A DNA stretch of 48,194 bases from an uncultured Clostridia bacterium (GCA_946493765.1 CAMMAZ010000013.1:1-48194); one strand, 5' to 3'. Positions 1-8,352 are shown, counted from the stretch's first letter. Made by a program: numbers and translations. The notes: generated by a model not told the origin, from the letters alone.

Positions 1-83
1 GAGCGAGAAGCGATTTCCGAAATTATTCTCTACCCAGTGTTCGTAAACCCGATATATAATTTGCATAAATACAAACAAATTCC

Positions 84-97
84 TTGTAAATATACAA
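84..97. promoter_or_regulatory. Inverted repeat upstream of TerB-cassette promoter
   Basis: TTGTA and TACAA flank AATA, a perfect 5-bp inverted repeat with a 4-base spacer. It lies 17 bases upstream of the -35 box at 115. Its position would suit an operator, but a repeat this short can occur by chance in AT-rich DNA. Confidence 0.25.
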
Positions 98-114
98 TAA
101 AAGTAAAAACAGCA

Positions 115-144
115 TTGACAATTATATTTCCGGTGTTATATAAT
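115..144 (+). promoter_or_regulatory. Sigma-A-type promoter of the TerB/ATPase/helicase cassette
   Basis: A consensus -35 TTGACA (115-120) and a consensus -10 TATAAT (139-144) are separated by 18 bases. Transcription would begin near 151 and leave a leader of about 39 bases before the chosen start at 190. A vegetative promoter this close to consensus suggests the cassette is expressed unless repressed. Confidence 0.75.
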
Positions 145-189
145 GAACATATGTTCTTTATAAAAAACAGAATGGGGCGAGAGATCGGG

Positions 190-1866
190 ATGTGTGAGGA
201 AAAACAGTATCCGCCGCAAAAAATACCGTGCGGTATTGCGTCCGGGATTTCCGCGCCGCGACCGGTGGAGAAAAAGCCGGAAATCGATTTTAATGAGAAT
301 TTTGCCGAAATGGAAGTTGCGGAAAATCCAAATTCGGCACAGCAGGGTGTTCCTTTGCCGCAGCGGATTCCACCGGCAAAAGAGCAGCCGCACCGGGAAA
401 CCTTTCGCGCAATGCGGGAAATTGCGCGTTGGAACCATTCGGCATATTTTGTCCGTTCAAAATTTTATGATAAACAGGTTCGTTATGAAAATGCAAAGGT
501 GTTTTATAAACAGGCGTTGTTCATGCAGGATTTTGAAGATTATTTTGATGAAACAGCCCCCTTTTCCGCCTATTTTTCGGATTATCAGAAGATGAACTAT
601 GAGCAGCTGCGTACCTATTTTACCTGGCGGACGAAGGTCAGACACGGGCAGATCGACCCGGTTCCTGTTTCCTATGCGTTTGTTTATATTTATGAGCTAA
701 TCAATCTTGTCGGCCTTGACAGCGTGCAGGACGGACTGGATCAGCTAATGGCTTTCTGGGCGGTTTTCAGAAATTTTGACCAAACGATCGATAAATATTT
801 GGTTCGTTGGATCAAAGACTATCATATCTATTATGATTTGGAGCATTCGTTTGGCGCCTTTGTTTTGGAGCAAAAAATGGAGCAGGCGTATCCGAATTTG
901 GCGGCAGATGAGGATATCTGCTTTTCCTTTGACCGCTTTTGTGATACCGCGAAATATGATGTGCGAAAATCTATTTTTTATCGCGATCATGCAAAACTTA
1001 TTCGGGAATGTTTTGCTTTTGTGCTGCCGCGGCTGCAAAAGATTTTCGACCGGGCGGGCTTTCACTTCGAGCAGTGCCTTTATCGTGCATCGAAAAGCAA
1101 AACAATTTGGCAGCCGTTTGACGGCGCGCTGTTTTATCCGCGTCTGCGCCTGCCGGACAAGCAGGTTGTACTTTCCAAAAATGAAATTTATACCCGCCTG
1201 CAAAACAAATGGACAGTCAGCACGCTGGTCATCCATGACAGCGGAAAACAATGGTTGGGTTATATTTTAAAACAAATGGAAGCTGTTTTAAGAAAGGTCA
1301 CGCATTTCCGGTATAAGCTGTCCGTCAACAACGTTGGGATTGACGAAGAGATTTTTGCAAAACTGCAAACAGCAGGGGTGGATCCCGCAAAAAGTATTGA
1401 ACAGCTTGTTTTGGCATTTTACCGGGAGAAAAATAAAATTGTTGTGCGTGTGGATGAGAATCATTTAAGCAGGATCCGGGAAGATGCGCTTGGTACCCAA
1501 CAGAAACTGATCGTTCCGGAGGAGGAACAAACGGCTGTTTTCCAATCGGAACCTTTTTCGGAAATTGCAGGTGTGTCGGAACAACCGTTCACGCAGCCGC
1601 AGAAATCACCTGCAATATCCGATGGCTGGGAAGCTTTGCGGCAAACGCTCGACGACACAGAAAGAAAAGCATTGGAGCTGGCATTGCAGGGCGATTTGGA
1701 TTTCAATCGGTTTGCGGGAGAAAACGGCGTTATGCCGGAGGTGCTGGCAGACAGCATCAACGAAAAGGCGTTGGATTGCATCGGCGACAATGTATTGGAA
1801 CTCCTGGATGAACTGGTCATTTACGAGGAATATAAAGAAGATTTGATAAAGATGGTGAAAGCATAA
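190..1866 (+). CDS. TerB-N / TerB-C domain protein (putative DNA-processing or defence cassette)
   Basis: This is a 558-residue cytoplasmic protein with no signal peptide or membrane segment. About residues 85-190 resemble TerB-N: a WRTKVRHGQ stretch near 143 is followed by FVYIYELINLVG near 165-176. The C-terminal part (about 400-558) resembles TerB-C, with VDENHLSRIREDA near 421, a TQQKLIVPEE stretch and a final MPEVLADSINEKA block. No separate canonical TerB core is evident. TerB-N and TerB-C modules are known from tellurite-resistance-like and DNA-processing gene neighbourhoods, but their biochemical role is not established. The start at 190 follows a weak GGGGCGAGAG; the frame is open further upstream, but that extension runs through the promoter. 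The stop overlaps the next start by one base, so translation is probably coupled. Confidence 0.75.
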   Translation: MCEEKQYPPQKIPCGIASGISAPRPVEKKPEIDFNENFAEMEVAENPNSAQQGVPLPQRIPPAKEQPHRETFRAMREIARWNHSAYFVRSKFYDKQVRYENAKVFYKQALFMQDFEDYFDETAPFSAYFSDYQKMNYEQLRTYFTWRTKVRHGQIDPVPVSYAFVYIYELINLVGLDSVQDGLDQLMAFWAVFRNFDQTIDKYLVRWIKDYHIYYDLEHSFGAFVLEQKMEQAYPNLAADEDICFSFDRFCDTAKYDVRKSIFYRDHAKLIRECFAFVLPRLQKIFDRAGFHFEQCLYRASKSKTIWQPFDGALFYPRLRLPDKQVVLSKNEIYTRLQNKWTVSTLVIHDSGKQWLGYILKQMEAVLRKVTHFRYKLSVNNVGIDEEIFAKLQTAGVDPAKSIEQLVLAFYREKNKIVVRVDENHLSRIREDALGTQQKLIVPEEEQTAVFQSEPFSEIAGVSEQPFTQPQKSPAISDGWEALRQTLDDTERKALELALQGDLDFNRFAGENGVMPEVLADSINEKALDCIGDNVLELLDELVIYEEYKEDLIKMVKA

Positions 1867-3182
1867 TGGAAAACGCGGTACCGGCAAGGATCGCCAATAT
1901 ACTGTTAAATGCATTAAAAGGCGGTGTTGTGCCGCGCGTGGGACTGGAATATATCACAGTCGGGCGCAAACAGGAAATCGATGCGATCCTGCACGATATT
2001 GAAATGATCGGGGACGGCGGCGCGTCCTTTCGGTTCATTGTCGGTAAATATGGCAGCGGCAAAAGCTTTTTGCTGCAAACCATACGCAACTATGCCAATG
2101 CCAAAGGTTTTGCGGTTGTGGACGCCGACCTTTCTCCCGAACGGCGGTTTGCGGGCACGAAAGGGCAGGGGCTTGCGACCTATAAAGAGCTGATCCGCAA
2201 CCTGTCCACCAAATCCAAACCCGACGGTGGGGCGCTGCCGCTGATTTTGGAAAAATGGATTTCCGGCATCCAGGCGTCGGTCAAAGCGCAAGGGGAGACG
2301 CAACAGGCAGATTTTGATCGGTTGGTAGAACAGCAGATCTATGCGGTGGCCGGTTCCTTGGAAAGCATGGTCAACGGGTTTGAATTTGCAAAGGCGGTCG
2401 TTTTGTATTGGCAGGCTTACCGGCAGGGCGACGCCGCGCTCAAATCCAATGTTTTAAAATGGTTTAGAGGAGAATATGCCACCCGCAAGGAAGCCAAAGC
2501 GGATTTGGGTATCAACTTTATCGTGACGGACGAAACATGGTATGACTTTTTAAAACTGTTTGCCGCTTTTTTGGTCGGTGCAGGCTACAAAGGCCTTTTG
2601 GTCGTGATCGATGAGCTGGTCAATATTTTTAAAATTCCCAATTCCATCACCCGGCAGAACAATTATGAAAAGATTTTGACCATGTATAACGATGTTTTGC
2701 AGGGAAAAGCAAAGCATATCGGCTTTTTGATGGGCGGCACGCCGCAATGCATCGAGGATAAATACAAAGGCGTGTTCAGCTATGAGGCGCTGCGTTCCCG
2801 ACTGGCCGAGGGGCATTTTGCAACCGAAACGGTGCGTGATCTGTCGGCACCGATCATTCGGCTGCAGATGTTAACGCAGGAAGAAATGTATGTTTTGGTA
2901 GAAAAACTGCGGGACATGCATGCAGGCCTTTATCATTACACGCCGGTTTTGCAAAAGCAGGATCTCATTTATTTTCTCACGGTGGAATATAACCGGGTCG
3001 GTGCGCAGACACATATCACGCCGCGTGAGATCATCCGGGATTTTATTGAACTTGTCAATATCTTATATCAAAATCCGCAAAAGACGGTTGCCGAGATTCT
3101 GGGGAGCAACAGCTTTGAAATGGCAAAAGGCGGGATAACCGACGAAGAAATCCACAGCGAATTTTTGGAATTTGAGGTTTAA
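1866..3182 (+). CDS. BrxD-like P-loop ATPase (DUF2791 type)
   Basis: The 438-residue protein has a clear Walker A motif, GKYGSGKS (60-67), just after a TVGRKQEIDA segment typical of AAA/ORC-like ATPases. A Walker B, GLLVVIDELVNIF, lies near 240-252. The segment IGFLMGGTPQCIED near 284 corresponds to the sensor region of BREX-type BrxD (DUF2791) proteins. In BREX type 2-like loci, BrxD is encoded next to the helicase BrxHI, and that pairing is reproduced here. It is probably the motor or switch of the complex formed with its two neighbours; the substrate is unknown. The start overlaps the TerB gene's stop, and only three bases separate its stop from the helicase ATG, so the three genes form one operon. 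Confidence 0.8.
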   Translation: MENAVPARIANILLNALKGGVVPRVGLEYITVGRKQEIDAILHDIEMIGDGGASFRFIVGKYGSGKSFLLQTIRNYANAKGFAVVDADLSPERRFAGTKGQGLATYKELIRNLSTKSKPDGGALPLILEKWISGIQASVKAQGETQQADFDRLVEQQIYAVAGSLESMVNGFEFAKAVVLYWQAYRQGDAALKSNVLKWFRGEYATRKEAKADLGINFIVTDETWYDFLKLFAAFLVGAGYKGLLVVIDELVNIFKIPNSITRQNNYEKILTMYNDVLQGKAKHIGFLMGGTPQCIEDKYKGVFSYEALRSRLAEGHFATETVRDLSAPIIRLQMLTQEEMYVLVEKLRDMHAGLYHYTPVLQKQDLIYFLTVEYNRVGAQTHITPREIIRDFIELVNILYQNPQKTVAEILGSNSFEMAKGGITDEEIHSEFLEFEV

Positions 3183-3185
3183 ACA

Positions 3186-5384
3186 ATGGATGTGTTCAAC
3201 AGACTTGCGCCCTTTATTCAGGATTTTATTTACCAAAATCAGTGGGAGGAACTGCGCGGTATTCAGGTCGCCGCATGTGAAGTGATTTTCGACAGTGATG
3301 ACAACCTGCTTTTATCATCCGGAACGGCATCCGGCAAAACGGAAGCGGCTTTTTTACCGGTGCTGACGCAGTTATATGAAAAGCCTTCCCGTTCGGTGGG
3401 GGTGCTGTATATCTCTCCGCTGAAAGCGTTGATCAACGACCAGTTCAAGCGTTTGGAACAACTGCTTTTGGATTCGCATATCCCGGTGTGTAAATGGCAC
3501 GGGGACGCTTCCGTAACCAAAAAGAACGCGCTTTTAAAGCATCCGGAAGGCATTTTGCAGATCACGCCGGAATCCTTGGAAAGCCTACTGACCAACAAAC
3601 GCGGCGCCTGCCTGCAGCTGTTTTCCGATCTGCGGTTTGTGATTATCGATGAGGTGCATCATTTCATGCGGGATGCCCGCGGCGTGCAGCTGTTGTGCTT
3701 GCTGGAACGGCTGCAAAAGTTAACCGGCGTTGTGCCGCGCCGCATCGGATTATCTGCAACATTGGGCGATTTATCTTTCGCACAGGACTGGTTGAACACC
3801 GGCACAGGCCGCGCATGTGCCGCGCCCGTCACACCGGAGGGGAAAAAACGCATTCGTCTGCATGTCGAGCGTTTTGTCAATCTGCACGACAAGCGGGATA
3901 TCGAAAATAACGACGATAGCGACAGCCTGATCGGTACCGGCGGCGATATGGGGAACCGGGAGCATTATGAATATCTGTTCCGACAGACATTGGACAAAAA
4001 GACCATTATTTTTACCAACAGCCGGGAAGAAACCGAGCTTGTGATCGCCAATTTGAAAGAGACTGCAAAACAGCATAAAGCGCCGGATGTTTATCGGGTG
4101 CATCACGGCAATGTGTCCGCCCTGATCCGGGAAAGCACCGAAGATGAAATGAAATCCGAGGATGAAAAAATCGTCACCGGCGCCACGGTAACGCTGGAAC
4201 TGGGTATCGATATCGGATCGCTCGATCAGGCGATTCAGGTCGGTGCGCCGATTTCCGTTTCCAGTTTCGCACAGCGTCTGGGCCGCTGCGGGCGGCGCGG
4301 GCAGATCCCGCAGCTTTTGTTCACCTTCGTGGAGGATATCCGTATCCATTCCGCAGACACGTTAGGACCTATCAATTGGGGTTTTATCCGCACCATTGCG
4401 ATCATTGAGCTGTATCTAAAAGAACATTGGATCGAACCGATCTACCCGCACCGTCACCCTTATAATCTGTTGTACCACCAGACGATGAGCTATTTAAAGA
4501 GCAGCGGGGAATTGTCGCCTGCGGGACTGGCGCAGTTTATTTTGTCGTTGGGTTGTTTTTCGCAGATATCGCAGTCGGATTATAAGCAGCTGCTGTCCCA
4601 TCTGCTTGCGATCGAGCAGCTGCAAAAGACCGAACGCGGCGGATTGATCATCGGCCGCGAAGGGGAGAAAATCGTCAATAACCATCATTTTTTAACGGTG
4701 TTTTTAACGCCGGAATATCTGCTGGTCAAGGATGAAAACCGCACGATCGGAACGGTGGATAAGGTTTATCCGGTCGGCACCCGTTTTGCGCTTGCGGGAC
4801 TGACATGGGAAACAGTCGATGTAAACGTCAAATCCAAGGTGTTGTTTGTCAAGAAAGTACCGGGCATATCGGTTGTGGATTGGGACGTGGATTTTGAAAT
4901 GGAGCTGCACACGGTGCTGGTGCGCAAAATGCGCAGCATTTTAAAAACAGACGTCGACTATCCCTATTTAAGCGAACGCTGTCGCGAACGGTTGATCGAA
5001 ATCCAGTATATCGCCCGCAACAGCGGCATTTTGGAAAATCTGGTCACACCGCTGTCCGATCAGAAATATGCGGTTTTCCCCTGGGTGGGAACCCGGCAGC
5101 TGCTGACGCTGCACTATGCGCTATCACAAAGAAAAATCAAAAACAAACTTCCCTTTATCACCAGTATTTATCTGGAGGTTTATTTTGCGGGAACCGCAGA
5201 GGAACTGGAAGAGATCATCCGGGATATTATCGCGTCGGATTTGGATCTTTACACGTTGCCGCTGCCGGATAAAATACAGATCAAGGGAAAATACAATGAA
5301 TTTATTCCGCAAAGTTTGCTGCGCAAGCAGTTTATCGAAGATTTTCTGGATTTTGACGGATTACAGCTTGTGAATGAGAAATAA
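3186..5384 (+). CDS. DEVH-box superfamily 2 helicase, Lhr/BrxHI-like
   Basis: All core SF2 motifs are visible in 732 residues: motif I TASGKT (47-52), motif II DEVH (155-158), motif III LSAT (189-192), a motif V region TLELGIDIG, and motif VI QRLGRCGRRG (363-372). The last is typical of Lhr/RecQ-like DNA helicases. About 350 residues follow the helicase core, consistent with Lhr or BrxHI accessory domains rather than a minimal DEAD-box RNA helicase. It would translocate on or unwind nucleic acid using ATP. It is the last gene of the cassette with the TerB-like protein and BrxD-like ATPase, and an imperfect hairpin follows it. All motifs are intact, so the protein should be active. The partner genes argue for a DNA-processing or anti-phage role, which is inference. 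Confidence 0.85.
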   Translation: MDVFNRLAPFIQDFIYQNQWEELRGIQVAACEVIFDSDDNLLLSSGTASGKTEAAFLPVLTQLYEKPSRSVGVLYISPLKALINDQFKRLEQLLLDSHIPVCKWHGDASVTKKNALLKHPEGILQITPESLESLLTNKRGACLQLFSDLRFVIIDEVHHFMRDARGVQLLCLLERLQKLTGVVPRRIGLSATLGDLSFAQDWLNTGTGRACAAPVTPEGKKRIRLHVERFVNLHDKRDIENNDDSDSLIGTGGDMGNREHYEYLFRQTLDKKTIIFTNSREETELVIANLKETAKQHKAPDVYRVHHGNVSALIRESTEDEMKSEDEKIVTGATVTLELGIDIGSLDQAIQVGAPISVSSFAQRLGRCGRRGQIPQLLFTFVEDIRIHSADTLGPINWGFIRTIAIIELYLKEHWIEPIYPHRHPYNLLYHQTMSYLKSSGELSPAGLAQFILSLGCFSQISQSDYKQLLSHLLAIEQLQKTERGGLIIGREGEKIVNNHHFLTVFLTPEYLLVKDENRTIGTVDKVYPVGTRFALAGLTWETVDVNVKSKVLFVKKVPGISVVDWDVDFEMELHTVLVRKMRSILKTDVDYPYLSERCRERLIEIQYIARNSGILENLVTPLSDQKYAVFPWVGTRQLLTLHYALSQRKIKNKLPFITSIYLEVYFAGTAEELEEIIRDIIASDLDLYTLPLPDKIQIKGKYNEFIPQSLLRKQFIEDFLDFDGLQLVNEK

Positions 5385-5396
5385 AAGATAAAAAGG

Positions 5397-5432
5397 AAAG
5401 AGAGCCGCCGGAAAATCCCGGCAGCCCTCTTT
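5397..5432 (+). terminator. Imperfect terminator-like hairpin after helicase gene
   Basis: AAAGAGAGCCGCCGG and CCGGCAGCCCTCTTT can form a 15-position stem with two A-C mismatches. Only a short T-run follows, so termination may be partial. Confidence 0.5.
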
Positions 5433-5601
5433 GCGATGTTGTCGATGTATAAATTATATATGATATAGAAATATATGTCAAGGAGTTTTTTCAAAAAATA
5501 TAAGATTTGTTTTTTCTGCCGGTATTTGCCGCCGATCATGGAAGTTTTTTATGTTTTTTTCTTAGTGTTTATCATGAATTTATAAAAATTGAAATTTTCT
5601 C

Positions 5602-5630
5602 TTGCAAAATGGTATATCTTCTGGTATAAT
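5602..5630 (+). promoter_or_regulatory. Promoter of tRNA-Gln
   Basis: TTGCAA (5602-5607), 17 bases, then TATAAT (5625-5630) with an extended TGG in front. It ends 17 bases upstream of the tRNA 5' end, as expected for a stable-RNA promoter. The tRNA therefore has its own transcription unit, independent of the helicase operon. Confidence 0.7.
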
Positions 5631-5647
5631 CGTTAAGTAAATTTGAT

Positions 5648-5722
5648 AGGGGTGTCGCCAAGCGGTAAGGCACTGGATTTTGATTCCAGCATTCGTAGGT
5701 TCGAATCCTGCTACCCCTGCCA
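5648..5722 (+). tRNA. tRNA-Gln (anticodon UUG)
   Basis: The acceptor stem AGGGGTG (5648-5654) pairs with the 3' arm ending TACCCCT, with one G-U pair. A discriminator G and an encoded CCA follow at 5719-5722. The anticodon stem CTGGA/TCCAG encloses the loop TTTTGAT with anticodon TTG at 5680-5682. The T-arm has the invariant GGTTCGAATCC. It is intact, single, and read in the same direction as its neighbours. Confidence 0.95.
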
Positions 5723-5727
5723 GGTGG

Positions 5728-5765
5728 CGCTGGGCCCAATTTTTCGGGTTCAGCGTTATTTTTTT
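5728..5765 (+). terminator. Rho-independent terminator of tRNA-Gln
   Basis: CGCTGGGCCC (5728-5737) pairs with GGGTTCAGCG (5746-5755) through ten positions with two G-U wobbles. A T-rich tract TTATTTTTTT follows. It starts six bases after the tRNA CCA end. Confidence 0.8.
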
Positions 5766-5860
5766 ATCTTCTTGTTTCGCTGTATCTTTCTAGAAAAAAT
5801 CAACAGTCGGTCAAACAGCTGATCGAAGCCTTTCAAAAGGCGCTTTTAAAGGATCTTTGA
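5765..5860 (+). pseudogene. Possible 3' remnant of an unidentified gene
   Basis: Read in the frame ending at the TGA at 5858-5860, this stretch gives a plausible protein tail, SRKNQQSVKQLIEAFQKALL followed by KDL. There is no start codon or ribosome site in frame; the reading begins inside the tRNA terminator. It may be the end of a gene lost by deletion, or it may be chance. I do not recognise the sequence. Confidence 0.2.
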
Positions 5861-5934
5861 TTTGCGCTTGCCGGTTCTCAAATGTCAAAAAGGATCATAT
5901 AATGCGAATAGCTAAAAAAGAGAGAGGGAATCGT

Positions 5935-6939
5935 ATGGCTTCCAATTTGCATTTTTTGATTCAATCCAACGTTCCGCAGCAGGTGTCCTATTATAAATCG
6001 AATTTTGGTCCGCTAAAAGCAGTGGTGCGGCTGAATGGCTATCCCCACGCAGTGCAAACGGAAATCCTCACCGCAGTCGTTGACATGGCGGCAGCAGAAA
6101 ACACCCCGGCGCAGATCATCCACCATTGCATGGATAACAGTTTGCAGGGGGTCATTCTGCCGGAGATACAAGCCGGTGTTTACGGCAGCGATATTTATGC
6201 GCCGGACGAATTTTCCTATTTGGCCAGCTTTGATCCTGAGATGGTGCAGACTATACAAAAGGATCTGAAAACAGCAGGAGAAACGATGGTGCAGGCGAGA
6301 AAAATCCATGATGCGCAAGAAAAAATTTATATCAACAATATGGATTTTGCAAAGGCGGATCGGCTGGCGGATCAGATGTGCGAAAAGCTGTTAAAGGGCA
6401 GGGGAAAACGTAATCCCGCATGTGCCGTGCATCGCTTTTTCGGCGCCGCAACGGTGCAGGGAAATATCAATTATATTCCGCAGCTAACACAGGATCTTGC
6501 GAAACGCTATTTTATCAAAGGACGGCCGGGTACCGGTAAATCGACCTATTTAAAGAAAATTGCAAAAACGGTTTTGGCGCACGGTTATGATGTGGAAATC
6601 TACCATTGTTCGTTTGATCCAAACAGTTTGGATATGATAGTAGTACGGGAACTGGACGTCTGTCTTTTTGACAGCACCGCGCCGCATGAATATTTTCCGA
6701 CGCTGCCCGCAGACGAGGTCGTTGATCTGTATGCGCTGTGCGTGACGCCCGGTACCGACGAAACATACAGCGACGAGCTTTCCAATCTGGAGAAGAAGTA
6801 TAAGGAAATGGTCCAATTGGGTATGGAATCAGTGCACAACGCCAAGCAAACGGTCGATGCGTTTGATCATGCATTGCCCAAATTGGATGCAACGCAAATA
6901 AAAGTCATTCAAAATTCGATTATCAAACAAATATTTTAA
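5935..6939 (+). CDS. PRK06851-type ATPase with one intact and one degenerate P-loop
   Basis: This 334-residue protein matches a Firmicute family with two tandem P-loop modules, of unknown cellular role. The second module is intact: a GRPGTGKS Walker A (196-203), then the family signatures YHCSFDPNSLDM and FDSTAPHEYFP. The first module aligns in outline (NGYPHAVQT at about 35-43 where GGPGTGKST is expected, then a CMDNSLQGVILPE block), but it has lost the lysine and glycines needed to bind ATP. The start at 5935 is preferred because GAGAGGGA lies a few bases upstream and the residues upstream of it do not look like the family. The gene is monocistronic and closed by a strong terminator. The function remains unknown. 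Confidence 0.7.
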   Translation: MASNLHFLIQSNVPQQVSYYKSNFGPLKAVVRLNGYPHAVQTEILTAVVDMAAAENTPAQIIHHCMDNSLQGVILPEIQAGVYGSDIYAPDEFSYLASFDPEMVQTIQKDLKTAGETMVQARKIHDAQEKIYINNMDFAKADRLADQMCEKLLKGRGKRNPACAVHRFFGAATVQGNINYIPQLTQDLAKRYFIKGRPGTGKSTYLKKIAKTVLAHGYDVEIYHCSFDPNSLDMIVVRELDVCLFDSTAPHEYFPTLPADEVVDLYALCVTPGTDETYSDELSNLEKKYKEMVQLGMESVHNAKQTVDAFDHALPKLDATQIKVIQNSIIKQIF

Positions 6940-6982
6940 AAACAGCAAAACATCCCTTTTATTGGGATGTTTTGCTGTTTTT
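6938..6982 (+). terminator. Rho-independent terminator
   Basis: AAAACAGCAAAACATCCC and GGGATGTTTTGCTGTTTT form a near-perfect 18-bp stem around a seven-base loop, ending in a T-run. It begins right at the stop codon of the ATPase gene. Confidence 0.9.
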
Positions 6983-7108
6983 ACCAATTTTAAGCAATGC
7001 TATTTTGTTATTTGTCGGACATGGAAGATTTATTCCGGTTGAAAAAGAAGAAAAGGCACGATATAATAATAACAAATCAGCATGTACTGTTTAGAATAAT
7101 AGTTTAAA

Positions 7109-7138
7109 CAAAAATCCCCCGACAAAACTGCCGGGGGC
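7109..7138 (-). terminator. Terminator of the SH3b-C39 gene
   Basis: On the minus strand, CCCCCG pairs with CGGGGG around a ten-base loop and an ATTTTTG tract follows. It lies about 47 bases beyond the stop codon of the minus-strand gene. Confidence 0.75.
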
Positions 7139-7184
7139 CGGTATCTCAGAAGACGGAAAATTCCGAGATCATTGGGATGCCTGA

Positions 7185-8150
7185 TTATTTGGAGTAGAAA
7201 TATTTATAGAAGATCGGATAGCTGGAAAGCAGCTGCTGCAGATTGGTGCGGGAATTGGAACCCGGATCCAGAATGGTAAACTGGGAAGCGGACAATGTGT
7301 TGCCGCCGGTATAGCCGGTGATGACAACCCAGTGCTGCTGGCCGTTGGATTTTTTCGCACCGAATAAAACGGGGTTTCCTTTTGAAAGCTGTTGATAAAT
7401 TCCCTTTAAGTCGGAATCAAAAACAACCTGATAATGGCTCGGCCAATACACATTGCCGGAAGCCGAGTAGCTCAATTGTTTGGACATTGCGTCCGGATAG
7501 ATCGTTTTGCCGGTGCGGTGGGATTCCATCATAGCGATCGCCGTTGTTACACAACCGATCTGTGCAATGGTTTTTCCGGATTGACCGATTATAACGTTTG
7601 CCCAGCGGGGATCAGTCTGCTTAAAGTTTGGGACATTCAGGGAAATCGGCGCATATGTCTGGCTGCTTTTTTCCGATAAATACTGACTGCTGACATAACC
7701 GGTCTTGACACCATGATACAGAACGCGGCTCCATCCGTTGCTTTTAGAAAGCACAATCACGATTTCACCTTTGGCAAGTCTGTCCGCAATGGAATAGGAC
7801 GTGCCGGCTCCGGTTCTGACGTTCAAGTTTCCGGATTGTGTCTGCACGGTAGCGGGGGTACCCGATACCGTTTTTATATAATCAGCATGACAGTAACCGT
7901 ATTTTCCTTTGGCGTATTCTACATACCACCAGGAACCGGATTTGGACAGCAGCGTGACATAGCTGCCTTTATTTAAGGAAGCCACGACCGAAGAGCTCGT
8001 CGACTGACTGCTTCTGACATTGAGCCGTCCGCTGGAGGTGGCGATTGTTCCGGCAGAGGAATTCAGCGTTGCCGCTTGTGCCGTTGTGGGAACAGCCAGT
8101 ACGCTGCAGCTGATAACGAATGCAAATAGAATGGATAAGAATTTTTTCAT
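7185..8150 (-). CDS. Secreted SH3b(x2)-C39-like cysteine peptidase family protein
   Basis: The 321-residue protein starts with a signal peptide (charged MKK, hydrophobic core, cleavage probably after AQA at about 26). Two bacterial SH3 repeats follow, each with an LNVR motif and a GY-x(n)-Y ending (about 38-95 and 105-160). These usually bind peptidoglycan. The C-terminal part (about 170-321) resembles peptidase C39-like domains: C200 in QIGCVTTAIAM, H273 in QHWVVITGY and D295 in ILDPGS fit a Cys-His-Asp triad. It is therefore likely exported and held in the cell wall. The peptidase substrate is unknown; wall peptides or extracellular proteins are possible. AGGTG precedes the ATG, and the gene has its own promoter and terminator. 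Confidence 0.85.
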   Translation of the reverse strand: MKKFLSILFAFVISCSVLAVPTTAQAATLNSSAGTIATSSGRLNVRSSQSTSSSVVASLNKGSYVTLLSKSGSWWYVEYAKGKYGYCHADYIKTVSGTPATVQTQSGNLNVRTGAGTSYSIADRLAKGEIVIVLSKSNGWSRVLYHGVKTGYVSSQYLSEKSSQTYAPISLNVPNFKQTDPRWANVIIGQSGKTIAQIGCVTTAIAMMESHRTGKTIYPDAMSKQLSYSASGNVYWPSHYQVVFDSDLKGIYQQLSKGNPVLFGAKKSNGQQHWVVITGYTGGNTLSASQFTILDPGSNSRTNLQQLLSSYPIFYKYFYSK

Positions 8151-8185
8151 TGATTCACCTCGATTGTTTTATATCCGTCGATGCT

Positions 8186-8214
8186 ATTATAGCAATGGTT
8201 ATACGTTTTGACAA
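8186..8214 (-). promoter_or_regulatory. Promoter of the SH3b-C39 gene
   Basis: Minus-strand TTGTCA (8209-8214) and TATAAT (8186-8191) are spaced by 17 bases, about 36 bases upstream of the ATG at 8150. Confidence 0.75.
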
Positions 8215-8276
8215 TACTCCAAATTCTGAAAAACAAACCGGAAAATGCTGACGCAAACATTAATTTTTTCAAGATA

Positions 8277-8305
8277 TTGACATTTGGATTTTTTGCATGT
8301 AAAAT
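8277..8305 (+). promoter_or_regulatory. Promoter of the PAS-GGDEF gene
   Basis: TTGACA (8277-8282), 17 bases, TAAAAT (8300-8305). The start codon is at 8353, behind an AAAGGAG ribosome site. Confidence 0.75.
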
Positions 8306-8352
8306 AGTACATAAAATGGAGTGATATAAACAAATAAAGGAGCCAATGTTCT

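Noticed and set aside
37-189. Extension of the TerB-like protein to the upstream in-frame ATG at 37
   Set aside because: That extension runs through the consensus promoter at 115-144 and has no ribosome site.
3771-4349. A 192-codon open frame antisense to the helicase
   Set aside because: Covers helicase motifs IV-VI on the other strand; composition typical of a shadow frame.
7021-7107. A 28-codon small frame (MEDLFRLKKKKRHDIIIT...) between a terminator and the SH3b-C39 terminator
   Set aside because: No ribosome site and no promoter; AT-rich chance frame.
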